The position numbers and the translations under genes are program-made. Shown piece after piece: positions 53,907 to 64,000 of a stretch of 64,000 nucleotides of DNA (positions are counted from its first letter, which is position 1; each line of letters opens with the position of its first letter). The notes under the pieces are model-generated. The model searched no databases. It worked only from the letters and a program-made list of their open reading frames with translations, and was not told where the DNA came from. The stretch spans positions 310,001 through 374,000 of the forward strand of contig CM074137.1 of assembly GCA_037178625.1 (NCBI GenBank), read 5' to 3'. Source of the DNA: Skeletonema tropicum. Taxonomy: Eukaryota > Bacillariophyta > Thalassiosirophyceae > Thalassiosirales > Thalassiosiraceae.

Positions 53907-54114
53907 AACGGCACCGAGGTGCCGTTCTCAAAATGGTTGGGATATGAATATCTATTGATGTTATAATAGTGGACATTTTCATAGAGCAATATCAGAGTCT
54001 GACCGCGACATAATAGTTTGAAGTCTCACCATTTCATGCAATTGAGTTCGCATGAGACACAGAGCCCGGTACATAGGCCTTTAAGACTGCTTTGAGCTTA
54101 AGGTGGAACAGAAC
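53907..54114 (+). repeat. 208-bp direct repeat, copy 2
   Basis: Same sequence as 50650-50857. The right end overlaps the terminus of the TTAA-type element at 54102. Confidence 0.88.
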
Positions 54115-55716
54115 TAACTTCAAGAACTATTCCTAACGTACAATCGCTTTTTTGACCGTACGTAGAGGTACGATTCCTATTGTAGCCTCAAATTCGCTAA
54201 TCGGTACCAATCAAATCCACCCTCCAAATATCATCTTTTACACCCTCACCATTAGCATGATGTCCTCAACTCCTAGGGCTACAGTTATATACAACTAATA
54301 AATACACCTATGATACTAGGCTTATCCGATCGTATACATCATAATCTAAGCGACAACGACGGCAATACTCAGTTGATGAATCGAAAATGAAGAAAATGAC
54401 GTCGCCATATATGGCATAAAATCCACAACTTTTACCTCCTTTCATCCCTCCCACGGACGTTTACGTGATGGTATACATATAAGGAGAGGGTCTCCTCGCA
54501 TCAAATCGATAAGTGATATATGGGGGACGTCTTTTGATACTTGGGCTGTTCATAAACATCACCTAATACATGATCAAGCACATTCTTTTGGTGAGAAACA
54601 ATCTACTTTCCTTCCCAGAGTGTATACAATAATCTACCTTATGAAGAGCCACCATCTGCAAATGAGTGGTTATCCATGAGTCCTACGATCACATAATTGT
54701 AATATAAGACTTCTATGTGTTGGTGGTTCATCGTGTTAGAGTTTAATATCAGATAAACTATGTTATTATTTGTTATTATTTTATGTAAATTATTATAAAT
54801 GTAATACTTGATAAATATGATGTTTCTCTCAACAAACATTGGTAATATGATTCCCACGGATGCATACTATCATAATAATGATGTATTGATGTTCATTTGA
54901 TCGATTTCTACGCCGTTTGCATTAATTGTCAGTTGATTGTTGTGTTCGACGGAAACGAATTATTATGTATATTTTCTGTAATGTGTAGGCGACGTCGTGT
55001 GGACCTTATCTACCGCTCCAGATGGCCAAGTCGTCGTCTATAATCATATTAGAGTCGAGGGAGCGGGTTGGTTGCCTTCATCAGTGGTTTATTGTATCTT
55101 CTTATTGCACAGCAGTGCGGATAAAAAAAAATATGAAAAATATGTCGACACAGAGTTACCGCCCTCCATGACGACAAAATCGGGCGATTGAGCGGCTACC
55201 AAGACACTGCCGCTTCCCTATGGATGTATACCGCTGGTAGGTGCGTCGTGTTGGCATCGTAAATGGTGATAACGATGATTACCCGAGGCATTAGTCGACA
55301 ACATCAGTTGCATCGACAAATTTCCGTTACGTTGTGGGCAGGGCTATTCTCTCCTACAGTAAGTCGTACCAAGCGACACTTTTGTTGCAGCCGATCTACA
55401 AATAGGCTTGTCTAGCAAATATCTAATTATTGTCGCTTGGTAGAATGGCGATTTTGTGCTAATAGGCAGTCCACAATGGCATCATGGTGGTTGTGTCATT
55501 GGCCGTTTGTGGTTGGTGAATGTTAGAGAAAGTGTGAAGAAGCAAACGGCCACTTTTCCTACCCGTGGGCAAAAATGTCAATGCGTGACTTGATTTGGCC
55601 GAATTTGTTTTCGCATCGGGGTATATTAATTCCTACCGTTAATCTACGGGGCAATCTTCACTAGATAAACAGCTACTTTTACTAGGCAAAAAGTTAGTTC
55701 TTAGTTCTGTTCCACC
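54102..55716. mobile_element. 1.6-kb TIR element with TTAA target duplication
   Basis: Left end GGTGGAACAGAACTAA, right end TTAGTTCTGTTCCACC, perfect 16-bp inverted repeats; TTAA at 54098-54101 and 55717-55720. TTAA duplications are the mark of piggyBac-type transposons, although the terminal bases are not the usual CCC. The interior is AT-rich with no transposase; a frame at 54997-55191 (MWTLSTAPDGQVVVYNHIRV...) has no known pattern. Probably non-autonomous. Confidence 0.75.
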
Positions 55717-55720
55717 TTAA

Positions 55721-56222
55721 TTAAGGTTACGGGGTCGCTTGTTTTTAAGGGCTAGTACGCTCTAAAATAATGTGAGGGAGCCCTTACAGGTACTTAGTCT
55801 TTTTTGTAGTGGTACAGTATGAGGCGTTTCACATCACCACCGATCAACCATCAAACCATGGCACAAAGTTAGCGCTCTCCACCCCATACGGCACGTGTGT
55901 ACTACGCCAAAATCACTGGGGTCGGTGAAATAACTACGACGGTAAATCATTACTAATACCATTAGCCGCCATTATTCGCTGGAATTCTATCACTGGAACC
56001 TTTCGAATTTTTTAATTAATACACCCACCGTCGTCATTGCATCCGACGGTACATGCACCACTCGACACAACAGCGAAAATCACCACCTCAATGTTGACAT
56101 CCACCACCTGTCGGAGGACTTTGCACATGCTACTACTATGAATTGCATCTTGTGTACTACTGAATTAAATGAAGCACTGGAGTGACAGTCCGTTCCATTC
56201 ATACCAGTGCAATAAATTCCAA
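55721..56222. other. Spacer, no gene seen
   Basis: No repeat or gene was recognised in this stretch. Weak coding-like text on the plus strand before 56223 is interrupted by stops. Confidence 0.4.
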
Positions 56223-56372
56223 ACATACTACAAGATTGTGAAGAAAAACAGTGAAGTGACTTGCGTCTAATGCAAGTCTGCTGTAGGGAACAAGATGTGC
56301 TCGAGCAAAATGTGCAAGAAATGTTGTCTTCAGCATGACGTTCCCTGTGCTCGACACAAAAGAAAGAAGTAG
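56223..56372 (+). pseudogene. Cysteine-cluster remnant
   Basis: The plus strand reads YYKIVKKNSEVTCV, stop, CKSAVGNKMCSSKMCKKCC and QHDVPCARHKRKK, then a stop. The spacing C-x2-C-x8-C-x4-C-x2-C-C-x6-C with basic tail resembles the zinc-binding C-termini of some DDE transposases. One in-frame TAA at 56268 breaks it. Family uncertain. Confidence 0.35.
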
Positions 56373-56592
56373 TAAGGTACTCCTATTCATAAGATAAAAA
56401 TATATGTGTGTTCAATGGTCCTAACCTAAATAAGCATCTAACAGCCCTACAATTATGTCGTTGAGGGGGGTACAAAACTTTACCCTAGGCTGAGATTTGG
56501 AGGGGGGGTACAAGCAAAGTTAGGGGGGTACTGTTCGTGCTACTCGACTGTAAGTAGAGGGTGCCTCACATCATGAAATAGGAGTAATAAGC
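56373..56592. promoter_or_regulatory. Region before STAND gene 3 with G-rich repeats
   Basis: Three degenerate units around GAGGGGGGTACAAA, GGAGGGGGGGTACAAG and TAGGGGGGTACTG lie at 56462-56532. Four or more G-runs on one strand could form a quadruplex. The conserved blocks found upstream of STAND genes 1 and 2 are absent. Confidence 0.35.
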
Positions 56593-59500
56593 ATGCAGTG
56601 CAGTAGTGCAGAGCATTATTTTCATTCACCTCACGACATGTCAGGAAAAGAAACAAAAAGAAGAGATCACCACGTACCACTGTCGAAGTGGATGCGCTCA
56701 TCATCTGTGTCCTCCGCCGATTCCTTCTTGATAGCGGCGCTGCGGCTATCTTGTTCCCTTGCAGACGAAATTTGCAAACTATTAGAAACCGGTCGATCGC
56801 CTACGCCAGGCCTTGATTGGATAGATAGCATTTTAGTTTACTTGCAGTCAAATAATAATTTGACGGGCGGCGGTATTGAGGGTGGATTTGACACAGATGA
56901 TGACATTCGTGTCGAGATATTACCGTCCTTGTTCGACAAGACGGATATCAATGATGATGTGAGACAGGTTAATGAAATATTATATTCTCTGGGAATAGTG
57001 TTCTATCAGATATTCTCGAGGGGGGAACGGCCTGCTGAGCTTGAGCAGAAACTAAATGGAGACACCACTAATATTTTCTTTGAAAATGTGACCAAAGAAT
57101 TGTCCGAAGGCTTCAACCTCTTCCATCATGGTGGCGGAGCAGCTGATTTTTCTGGTAACATGAACGAGGTCCATAACCTTTTGAATGATTACAACTTGTC
57201 CGATAATGATAGCACATCATACAATGACATGGCTTTCCAAGGAGGCGATGGTCCAAGGAAAAAGCAAGTTCACAATGAAAATTACCACACGTGCTCAGTT
57301 TCGGTAGAGCCATTGAGAGACAAAGAAGTTCCGATGTCTGTTTGTGATTTGATTGCCAACATGCTGGATAGCGTCAATGGGACTCTTCCCACAGATGAGA
57401 CGTACAATGATATGTCTGACGTGAGAGATGATCTGCAGCTCATACTAGATAAACCCTCAATATATCTCTACGATCATGATTTAGGAATGTTATCATCGAC
57501 CGGACTGCAGGTTGGGGACACTATGTATGGGAGAAATGCCGAATTATCCACCATCAAGGAAGCGTACCGACGAGCAGTGTCAGGTGGTAACAACGAGTTG
57601 GTAACGATTTACGGGAAGTCAGGAACGGGCAAATCAACTTTGGCACTTGAATTTGGGAGATACGTGTTATCGGACGGCGGCATCTTTTTATTTGGAAAGT
57701 TTGACCAACGTCAGCAGGGCAAACCCTTCAGTGCATTGGCATCAGCATTCAACAAATATTGCGGCATTTTGTTGCGAAGTGGCGAGCTTGCTTCATCGAG
57801 GCAAAGATTGGCTCATAAGATCAATCATGTATTGGGAAGCGAGTCACATCATTTGGCCAAGCTCATACCCAACTTGGGAACCGTTTTGGGTCTGGAATTG
57901 AATTGTACCATTGACGATGAAGGATGTATCAACGCTCAGAAGAGGCTTCAATACCTGCTGTGTCGGTTTGTGGAAGTGATATCTAGTACATTTGCTGCCA
58001 CCGTGATATTATGTCTAGATGACTTGCAGTGGGCAGATTCCGCATCCATTGCAGCTGTGAACCAACTCTTACTTACCGGTGGCCCCGCCTCTCAAAATGC
58101 ACGTCTTTTTCTCTTAGGATGCTATCGTGAAGGAGAGAATGGCAGCTGTAATTCACTTTGGAAGTCGTTATGCAATATCGATCATGTCAACGCCAAGTCC
58201 ACTGACATCAAATTGGATTGCATGGATGAAGAGACCTTGACCACGATGGTTTCGGAGGTATTGTGTCTAGCGCCGCGTCTCACTCAGTCTTTGTCGAGTA
58301 TAATATACCACAAGACAAAAGGGAATCCGCTCTTTGTCTCTCGGCTGATAATATCGCTGAGCAAGGAAGGTCTGCTGCGTCCAAGCTTGAGTCGGCGACG
58401 GTGGGAGTGGGACACAGAGAAGATTCAATGCCAGAAGTTACCTGACGATGTAGCCGTGTTCTTCACCAGTTCGATCGAAGCGTTATCTGAAGATGTGAAA
58501 GCGAGTATATGCGTTCTCTCGTGTTTTGGGTCGTCAGCTGCGACTACATTCATCAAAATATTGGAGAGGCTTTTGCAGAAGGATCTACTCGCAAACCTTG
58601 ATACAGCTGTAAAAGAAGGGTTGCTGGACGAGAAAGATGGTCGATACCAATTCAGCCATGACCGTATCCAAGAAGCTGCATATAACATGATGACACACCA
58701 CTATCGGCGCCTCTTTCACTTCAGGTATGGTATGGCTCTGGCGCCTCTGGCGGCTGAAGAGGGAGACGACAGTCTTTTGTTAACAGCTGTGAATCAACTC
58801 AATTTAGCAGGCCCCGAAGGCGTTCAAGAAGCAAGCCAGAATGTCATTGTTGCTGATCTCAATTTACAGGCCGGGAAGAAAGCTATGGAGATGTCAGATT
58901 TTGTAGTAGCATACTCGTATTTTGATAATGGGATAACGTTTCTGAGAAAGAAACACTGGGAGGAGCACTACACATTGAGTCTAGAGTTGTTTGACTTGGC
59001 AGCGAAGTGTGCTCTCACTAATGGGGACGTTGTCAGCTTGACATTCCTCTATGAGCAAGTGAAAGCACATGGGAGATCATACGAAGATAAGCTGAACGTT
59101 ACGTACTTCATCACATGTTCACTAGCCTCTTCATCCAGACTACCGAACTCAATTGATAGAGGGCTTGATATTTTGGCGACTCTAGGCATCGACATTCGAG
59201 GTAATGAATTGAGCATGAATGCTTGCGTGCAGGAGACGAAAGAGCTACTGTCAGGTTACACCGATGATGAAATATTGAACACTAGACGAATGACCGATCC
59301 AACTATGATCATGGCAATGAAGTTCTTAGGTCAATTAGAGCTAACAATGACTCAAGTTATGCCTGAATCAGCTCCGCGGGTGATGCAACAAATTGTTCAA
59401 CTTTCACTATTACACGGCATGAGCCCAATCTCTCCACTAGGATTTGTGCATCTTGGCTCATACGTAGCCAAGCTTGGAGATATCAGCGGGGGGTATCACT

Positions 59501-60573
59501 TCGTAAAGCTTGCACATTCTTTACTAGACAAAGTGGGATCCAGGGAAAGTGCAGGCGAGGTAATTTGCATTGGGACTCAAATCAGAGCATACGTTGAGCC
59601 GTTTCAGGCCACGTTGGAATATCACAATGAGGGCTATGTAGCCGCGATGGCATCTGGTGATATCTTCCAAGCCGCTATCAACATTTTGATTGGTGGTAGT
59701 ATGTTTTTCTTTGCTGGTGTGAACTTGCAAGTCGCACTTGAAAAAGTTTCTGAATCAGCTGACTTCATGTATGAAAGAAAAATGTCGATATTTTTCATAA
59801 AAGCGCTGTACCCTCAACAAATGATTCTCAAGCTGATTGGTAAAGATGAAAAGCCTAAGTATGATTCTGCTGTGGAAGAGAATATTCGTGCAACAAACAA
59901 TAGCGTCAAGACGACTTACTACTTTTTAAAAGCGTATATCAGCTTTATCTTTCGATCATACGAAGATACCAAACACTTCACAGAGAAGTACTTAGACTTC
60001 ATTGCCAAGACTTGGGCGAATTTGTTCATCCAGCATGCATTTCATGCATTTTATATGGGTCTCAATGCCTTTTGGTTGGCTAGAATGTCGAGAGAGGGGC
60101 AACAGTGGCATGAAAGGGGTAAAAGAAGCAAATTAGCATTGCAGAAATGGGCGGAATCTTCCCAGTGGACATTCGAGAATAAATGGTATCTGTTGGAGGC
60201 AGAGGAATCATACTGCAACAATGATTTTGACAGGGCAAAAGTATTTTACGAAAAAGCCATATCATCAGCGAGAGATCACAAGGTAAGATGAGATTGGAGT
60301 GAATTAACTTGACTGTTGTTCGTCTGATTGCAACATCCTTTACTGACGGCAGCTCTGTTATGCTTCCAGTTTGTGCATGAAGAAGCTGTGGCTTATGAGT
60401 TGGCAGCGCACTTTTATTTGGATCTCAAAGATACCGGAAAAGCGAGGGAGTACTTTTTGCTGGCCCATGAAAAGTATCACGAGTGGGGAGCATATGGGAA
60501 ATGCGACAGTCTTTCCAAATTTATTGAAGCCATTTTTATTACGTTGCCAGCTGGTGGCTACCATACACGATAG
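56593..60573 (+). CDS. STAND-type NTPase 3
   Basis: Exons 56593-60282 and 60370-60573, phase 0; 1,297 residues from ATG 56593 (MQCSSAEHYFHS...). A start at 56638 (MSGKE) would match gene 1, while the first ATG matches the leader of gene 2. The kinase-like segment, YGKSGTGKST and LDDLQWAD are kept. This is the most divergent copy outside the core: the N-terminal linker has other residues (FNLFHHGGGAADFSGNMNE), and the C-terminal region has blocks such as QLELTMTQVMPE, FFIKALYPQQMILKLIGK and QWHERGKRSKLALQKW. The end (FITLPAGGYHTR) is short, comparable with gene 2. About 9 kb of transposon-rich DNA separates it from gene 2. Confidence 0.85.
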
Positions 60574-61560
60574 CATGAGTAATCATTATGCAGTGGCCAT
60601 GTCTTACACTGATTGGGATGCGGATACGAGGGCTCTTTCCGCCTTCTATTCCGAGATGAAATGGGACATAGTACACCAGTCTCGACATGCATAATCTGTT
60701 TCCTTGCTCTCGCACGTTTCCCCTCTTCAATCGAACTCCCGCCCTCTTAAAAGTTTCAAGTTTACAGATTGGCCTTCCAAAGAGCAAGCCTCAGCAACAC
60801 GTTGAGCATCCTTTGTAAATCTTTGTGTCCAACTTGAAGTGCTTGGGCCACTGCATGACTGATAGATCCCATCCAAACTCCATCAAGAGAGGTATGTCGG
60901 TGGGAACGTTTAGGTTGGCTTTCATGCCTGAGCCTTTATGCAACAGTCTTCTCTTCCTATCTACCTCTTCCACTCATAAATTGAACCATCAAGATTCGAT
61001 TGGTTTAGGCTTCCAAAGAGCAAGCTGCAGCAACAAGTTGAGGCTCTTATGTCTTTGTGTTTCACTTTGTAGTGACCGAGTCAACATTGGACTGATAGAT
61101 AGATAGATATATGTAACAGAATTTTTAAAGTACGCCTGGTGGGCCCTCAAGTATCGCACAGATGTCAATATCAATATATGTATAGATGTCATTTACTGCT
61201 GTATTTCCAAACTTTCACCATTCACGCGCGCACCACAGTATAGTTACTGCCAGGTAATTAAGTAGGAAGCAAGAAGAAAATACTTGCGTGCCCCGACGGC
61301 CTTCGCCTTCATTGGCCGAGTAAAACGGAAGCCACAAGCCACCGTCCATCACAAAGTGAATGAAGGGAAGGTACACCGGGGCGGGGTGCCGCATAGCAAG
61401 ACGCCAATCTTATCCTGAAAGCTCATAACCCATTCTCTTTGATCACCGCCCATTTTTTGCACACAAGTTGGCTTGCTCCATGTCGCGGATTCCATAGATA
61501 CACATCTTTAGCACTAGCACTAGCCATCAGACAGCACAGCTCAATAATAATACAGCAACC
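60574..61560. other. Intergenic region before arginyl-tRNA synthetase
   Basis: A loose repeat of about 60 bases (CTTCCAAAGAGCAAGC...CAGCAACANGTTGAG) occurs at 60775 and 61010. A short (GATA)n run is at 61093. The last 250 bases, GC-rich, probably hold the promoter of the synthetase gene. No RNA gene or further coding region was recognised. Confidence 0.5.
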
Positions 61561-64000
61561 ATGAGTGAAGCCGAAGAAAAGAAGGGCCCTTCCAAAAAGG
61601 AGCTAAAAAAGCTTGCCAAAAAAGCCCAAAAGGATGCTGCAAAAGCCGCCTCCAAATCCAGCGGCGGCGGCGGTGGCGGAGCTGCCTCCAACAAAGCAGC
61701 AGCAGCAGCAGCTCCATCCGCCACCGCCATCAAATCATCTCCACCAGTCTACCGCCTCGCCAACGTCCCCTCCTCCCTCAAATCCGCCCTCGCCGACGCC
61801 TGCACCATCAAGGCCTGCATGGGCTCCCTCCTCTACTCTCAAAAACTCCTCCCCGGCGGATCCACATCGTCCTCCCTCCCATTCGTACACGGTCCTGCCC
61901 TACTCTACGGAGATGCCACATCCACCACCACACCACCAGTCGTTGCATTTGGCGGGAATGGAATTCTCAAGGCGCTTTCTGGTCAGAGTGTCAATTCGGT
62001 TGTCGATGATTGGTTGGAATTTGAACGGGCGGAACTTCGTCCTGCGTTGATGAGTGGGAATGCCAAAAAGATTGACAAGGCGCTGGATAAGATTGCGGCT
62101 GCGTTGGAGGCGCATGGAGTGAGTGTGGTGGGTACTGAACCGTTAAGTCTGGCGGATGTGGCCATTACCGTCACATTGTTGTTGGTGTCGGCATCAAAAG
62201 TAGAGTTACCGCCCTCCATTCAAACCTATGTGGAAATCACCCAAAATTCCTCCGCCTACCAGCAAACCAAATCACTCGTATCCACCCTCCTCCCCCCCTC
62301 CACATCGTACGATCCAACCAACCCATCGTTACTGCAGGCAGCATCCGCCATCTTTGCCGGAGCAATCTTCTCCACCTTTCCCATGGCCCAATCACTCGGC
62401 ATTGAAATCAAAGCGTTCAAATGCAAAGATATCAAGCATGGAGATTATCAATGTAATGTTGCCATGCCATTGTTTCAAAAGTTAAAGGGGGCGGGTGCAT
62501 TGCCGGATGGGGTGAATACTCCACAGCAAGTCGCACAGGCGATTATTAATGGTGTGGATGAGAAAAATCCTGTGTTGTGTGAGTTGACGGTGAATGGTCC
62601 TGGGTTTATTATGAGTCGTATTAAGGAGGATTATTTGGTGAGGGGTGTGAATGAGATTATTCAGCGTGGTGCTCCTGTCAAACCCAAGTGTTGTACTGAT
62701 GATGATGGAGATAAGAGTGGTGTAGTGGTGGACTTTTCAAGTCCCAATATCGCCAAAGAAATGCATGTGGGACACTTACGTTCCACCATTATTGGTGAGG
62801 CGGTGTGTCGTATTTTGGAATACAGTGGGAAGACTGTCGAGCGTGTCAATCATGTAGGTGATTGGGGAACACAGTTTGGTATGCTCATTCAATATTTGAA
62901 GGAGGAGTACCCAAATTTCCACGAGGATATCCCCAATATTACCGACTTGACGGCGTTTTATAAGAATGCCAAGAGTCGATTCGATGAGAGTGCGGAATTC
63001 AAGAAAATTTCGCAGTTGAATGTGGTCAAGTTGCAGGCGGGAGATGAGGAGTGTCGTAAGATCTGGCAGGTGTTGTGTGATGTGAGTCGGTTGGAGTTTG
63101 AAAAGGTGTATGCCCGATTAGATATTAGTGTGAAGGAATGTGGGGAATCATTTTACAATGATAAGATTGCACCAGTGATTGACGAATTTGACAGTCGGGA
63201 TATGATTAGTGTCGAGGAGGGTGGTGCCAAGTGCGTCTTTGTCCCCAACTTTAAGATCCCACTTATGCTTCAGAAGAGTGATGGGGGGTATGGATATGAT
63301 TCGACGGATATGGCAGCGATTAAGTATCGGTTGAATGAGTTGAAGGCTCGTCACATTGTGTATATTACTGATTTCACTCAGGGGGATCACTTTCAGATGG
63401 TGTTTGCTGCCGCCAAGAAGATTGGGTGGGTGGACGATGATAGCCATCGTTTGGATCACATTGGGTTCGGTACTGTGCAGGGTGAGGATGGAAAGCGATT
63501 TAAGACTCGTAGTGGGGATACCGTCCGTCTTGTGGACTTGTTAGATGAGGCTGTATCTAGGATGGAAGCTAGTCTACGTGAACGCAATTCTGGCTCTGAA
63601 GGAAAGGGAGGAACTGTATCCGAAGACGAGATTCACAAGACTGCCTGTGCCATGGGATATGGTGCCGTGAAGTACTTTGATCTCCGTCGTAATCCCACCT
63701 CGAATTACATCTTTTCGTACGATCGCATGTTGGATACCAAGGGCAATACTGCCATTTACTTATTGTATGCGCATGCTCGATTGGAATCCATCATTTCCAA
63801 GGGAAAGGCTGATTTTGGAGTTGATGTCGATGCATTGATTTCAGATGGTAAATCCAAGATTGCCCTGTCACACAAATCCGAACGTAATTTGGGATTGCAC
63901 CTTGAATTCTTCGCTGATACCATCGAGGAGACATTGAATGATTTGTACCCCTATCACATTTGTGACTTTGTGTACGCCCTGTCCATTGCTGCATCGGAGT
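61561..64000 (+). CDS. Arginyl-tRNA synthetase, cytosolic type, partial (3' end missing)
   Basis: The frame runs from ATG 61561 to the window end (813 codons) without stop or intron. Residues 1-60 are lysine/alanine-rich (KKELKKLAKKAQKDAAKAAS), then comes a GST-C-like helical segment (LSLADVAITVTLLLVSASKV), an appended domain seen in eukaryotic multi-enzyme synthetase systems. The class I catalytic core follows: VVDFSSPNIAKEMHVGHLRS with the HIGH-type HVGH, then NHVGDWGTQFGMLIQYL, ITDFTQGDHFQMVFAAAKKI, and FKTRSGDTVRLVDLLDEA in the place of KMSKS, as is normal for ArgRS. The anticodon-binding domain begins (YLLYAHARLESI...). The enzyme charges tRNA-Arg with arginine using ATP. No plastid or mitochondrial leader is visible, so cytosolic use is likely. 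Codons in 61740-61870 are strongly C-ending, unlike the later part. Confidence 0.95.
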   Translation, partial: MSEAEEKKGPSKKELKKLAKKAQKDAAKAASKSSGGGGGGAASNKAAAAAAPSATAIKSSPPVYRLANVPSSLKSALADACTIKACMGSLLYSQKLLPGGSTSSSLPFVHGPALLYGDATSTTTPPVVAFGGNGILKALSGQSVNSVVDDWLEFERAELRPALMSGNAKKIDKALDKIAAALEAHGVSVVGTEPLSLADVAITVTLLLVSASKVELPPSIQTYVEITQNSSAYQQTKSLVSTLLPPSTSYDPTNPSLLQAASAIFAGAIFSTFPMAQSLGIEIKAFKCKDIKHGDYQCNVAMPLFQKLKGAGALPDGVNTPQQVAQAIINGVDEKNPVLCELTVNGPGFIMSRIKEDYLVRGVNEIIQRGAPVKPKCCTDDDGDKSGVVVDFSSPNIAKEMHVGHLRSTIIGEAVCRILEYSGKTVERVNHVGDWGTQFGMLIQYLKEEYPNFHEDIPNITDLTAFYKNAKSRFDESAEFKKISQLNVVKLQAGDEECRKIWQVLCDVSRLEFEKVYARLDISVKECGESFYNDKIAPVIDEFDSRDMISVEEGGAKCVFVPNFKIPLMLQKSDGGYGYDSTDMAAIKYRLNELKARHIVYITDFTQGDHFQMVFAAAKKIGWVDDDSHRLDHIGFGTVQGEDGKRFKTRSGDTVRLVDLLDEAVSRMEASLRERNSGSEGKGGTVSEDEIHKTACAMGYGAVKYFDLRRNPTSNYIFSYDRMLDTKGNTAIYLLYAHARLESIISKGKADFGVDVDALISDGKSKIALSHKSERNLGLHLEFFADTIEETLNDLYPYHICDFVYALSIAASE

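Noticed and set aside
50650..54114. LTR retrotransposon reading of the 208-bp repeats
   Set aside because: The repeats lack TG...CA ends, and the interior has no gag, protease, RT or integrase motifs.

Overview
This window looks like nuclear DNA of a eukaryotic alga, most probably a centric diatom (Thalassiosirales-like). The reasons are short GT-AG introns inside long exons, a secreted or plastid-type leader with a phenylalanine-rich site, MYND/Sel1 genes in many copies, a lineage-type small protein family with the motif W-Y-[TS]-x-x-[ED]-Y, and many TIR elements plus a tyrosine-recombinase retrotransposon. No ribosomal RNA, CRISPR array or operon structure was seen. The species is an inference.

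Layout. 1-2.7 kb: the N-terminal part of a PLD-type phosphodiesterase gene (minus), a broken repeat-borne gene, and a spliced gene for a secreted or plastid-type protein. 3-13.5 kb: broken MYND/Sel1 genes and members of the small W-Y family, mixed with transposon repeats. 13.9-19.2 kb: a large ATRX-like chromatin remodeller (ADD, SNF2 helicase, CW zinc finger, C-terminal SUMO-interaction-like motif). 19.4-20.5 kb: an inverted copy of the repeat at 6.7-8.4 kb. 20.5-37.5 kb: a 17-kb block with hAT-type terminal inverted repeats and an identical 8-bp flanking duplication. It contains a Ngaro-like YR retrotransposon (itself carrying a TIR element), a rearranged collinear copy of the 4.2-10.9 kb region, and a 5'-truncated, frameshifted hAT transposase. 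37.9-60.6 kb: three paralogous genes for about 1,300-residue STAND-type NTPases (kinase-like N-terminus, AAA_16 NTPase, TPR-like C-terminus), separated by nested mobile elements. 61.6 kb to the end: cytosolic-type arginyl-tRNA synthetase, running off the window.

The collinear duplication gives paralogous empty sites, so several insertions can be delimited to the base with their target duplications: a PIF/Harbinger-like MITE (TSD TAG), a 118-bp MITE (TSD of 9 bp), a 510-bp TIR element (TSD of 6 bp) and a 1.47-kb insert (TSD of 7 bp). A hAT deletion derivative with an 8-bp TSD lies near 48 kb.

The genes do not form one pathway. The remodeller and the arginyl-tRNA synthetase look like ordinary host genes. 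The STAND trio is the best candidate for an interesting system: an almost invariant NTPase core and blocks of change in the presumed sensor region, as in receptor-like NTPase families, though its function here is unknown. All sequence comparisons were done by eye.
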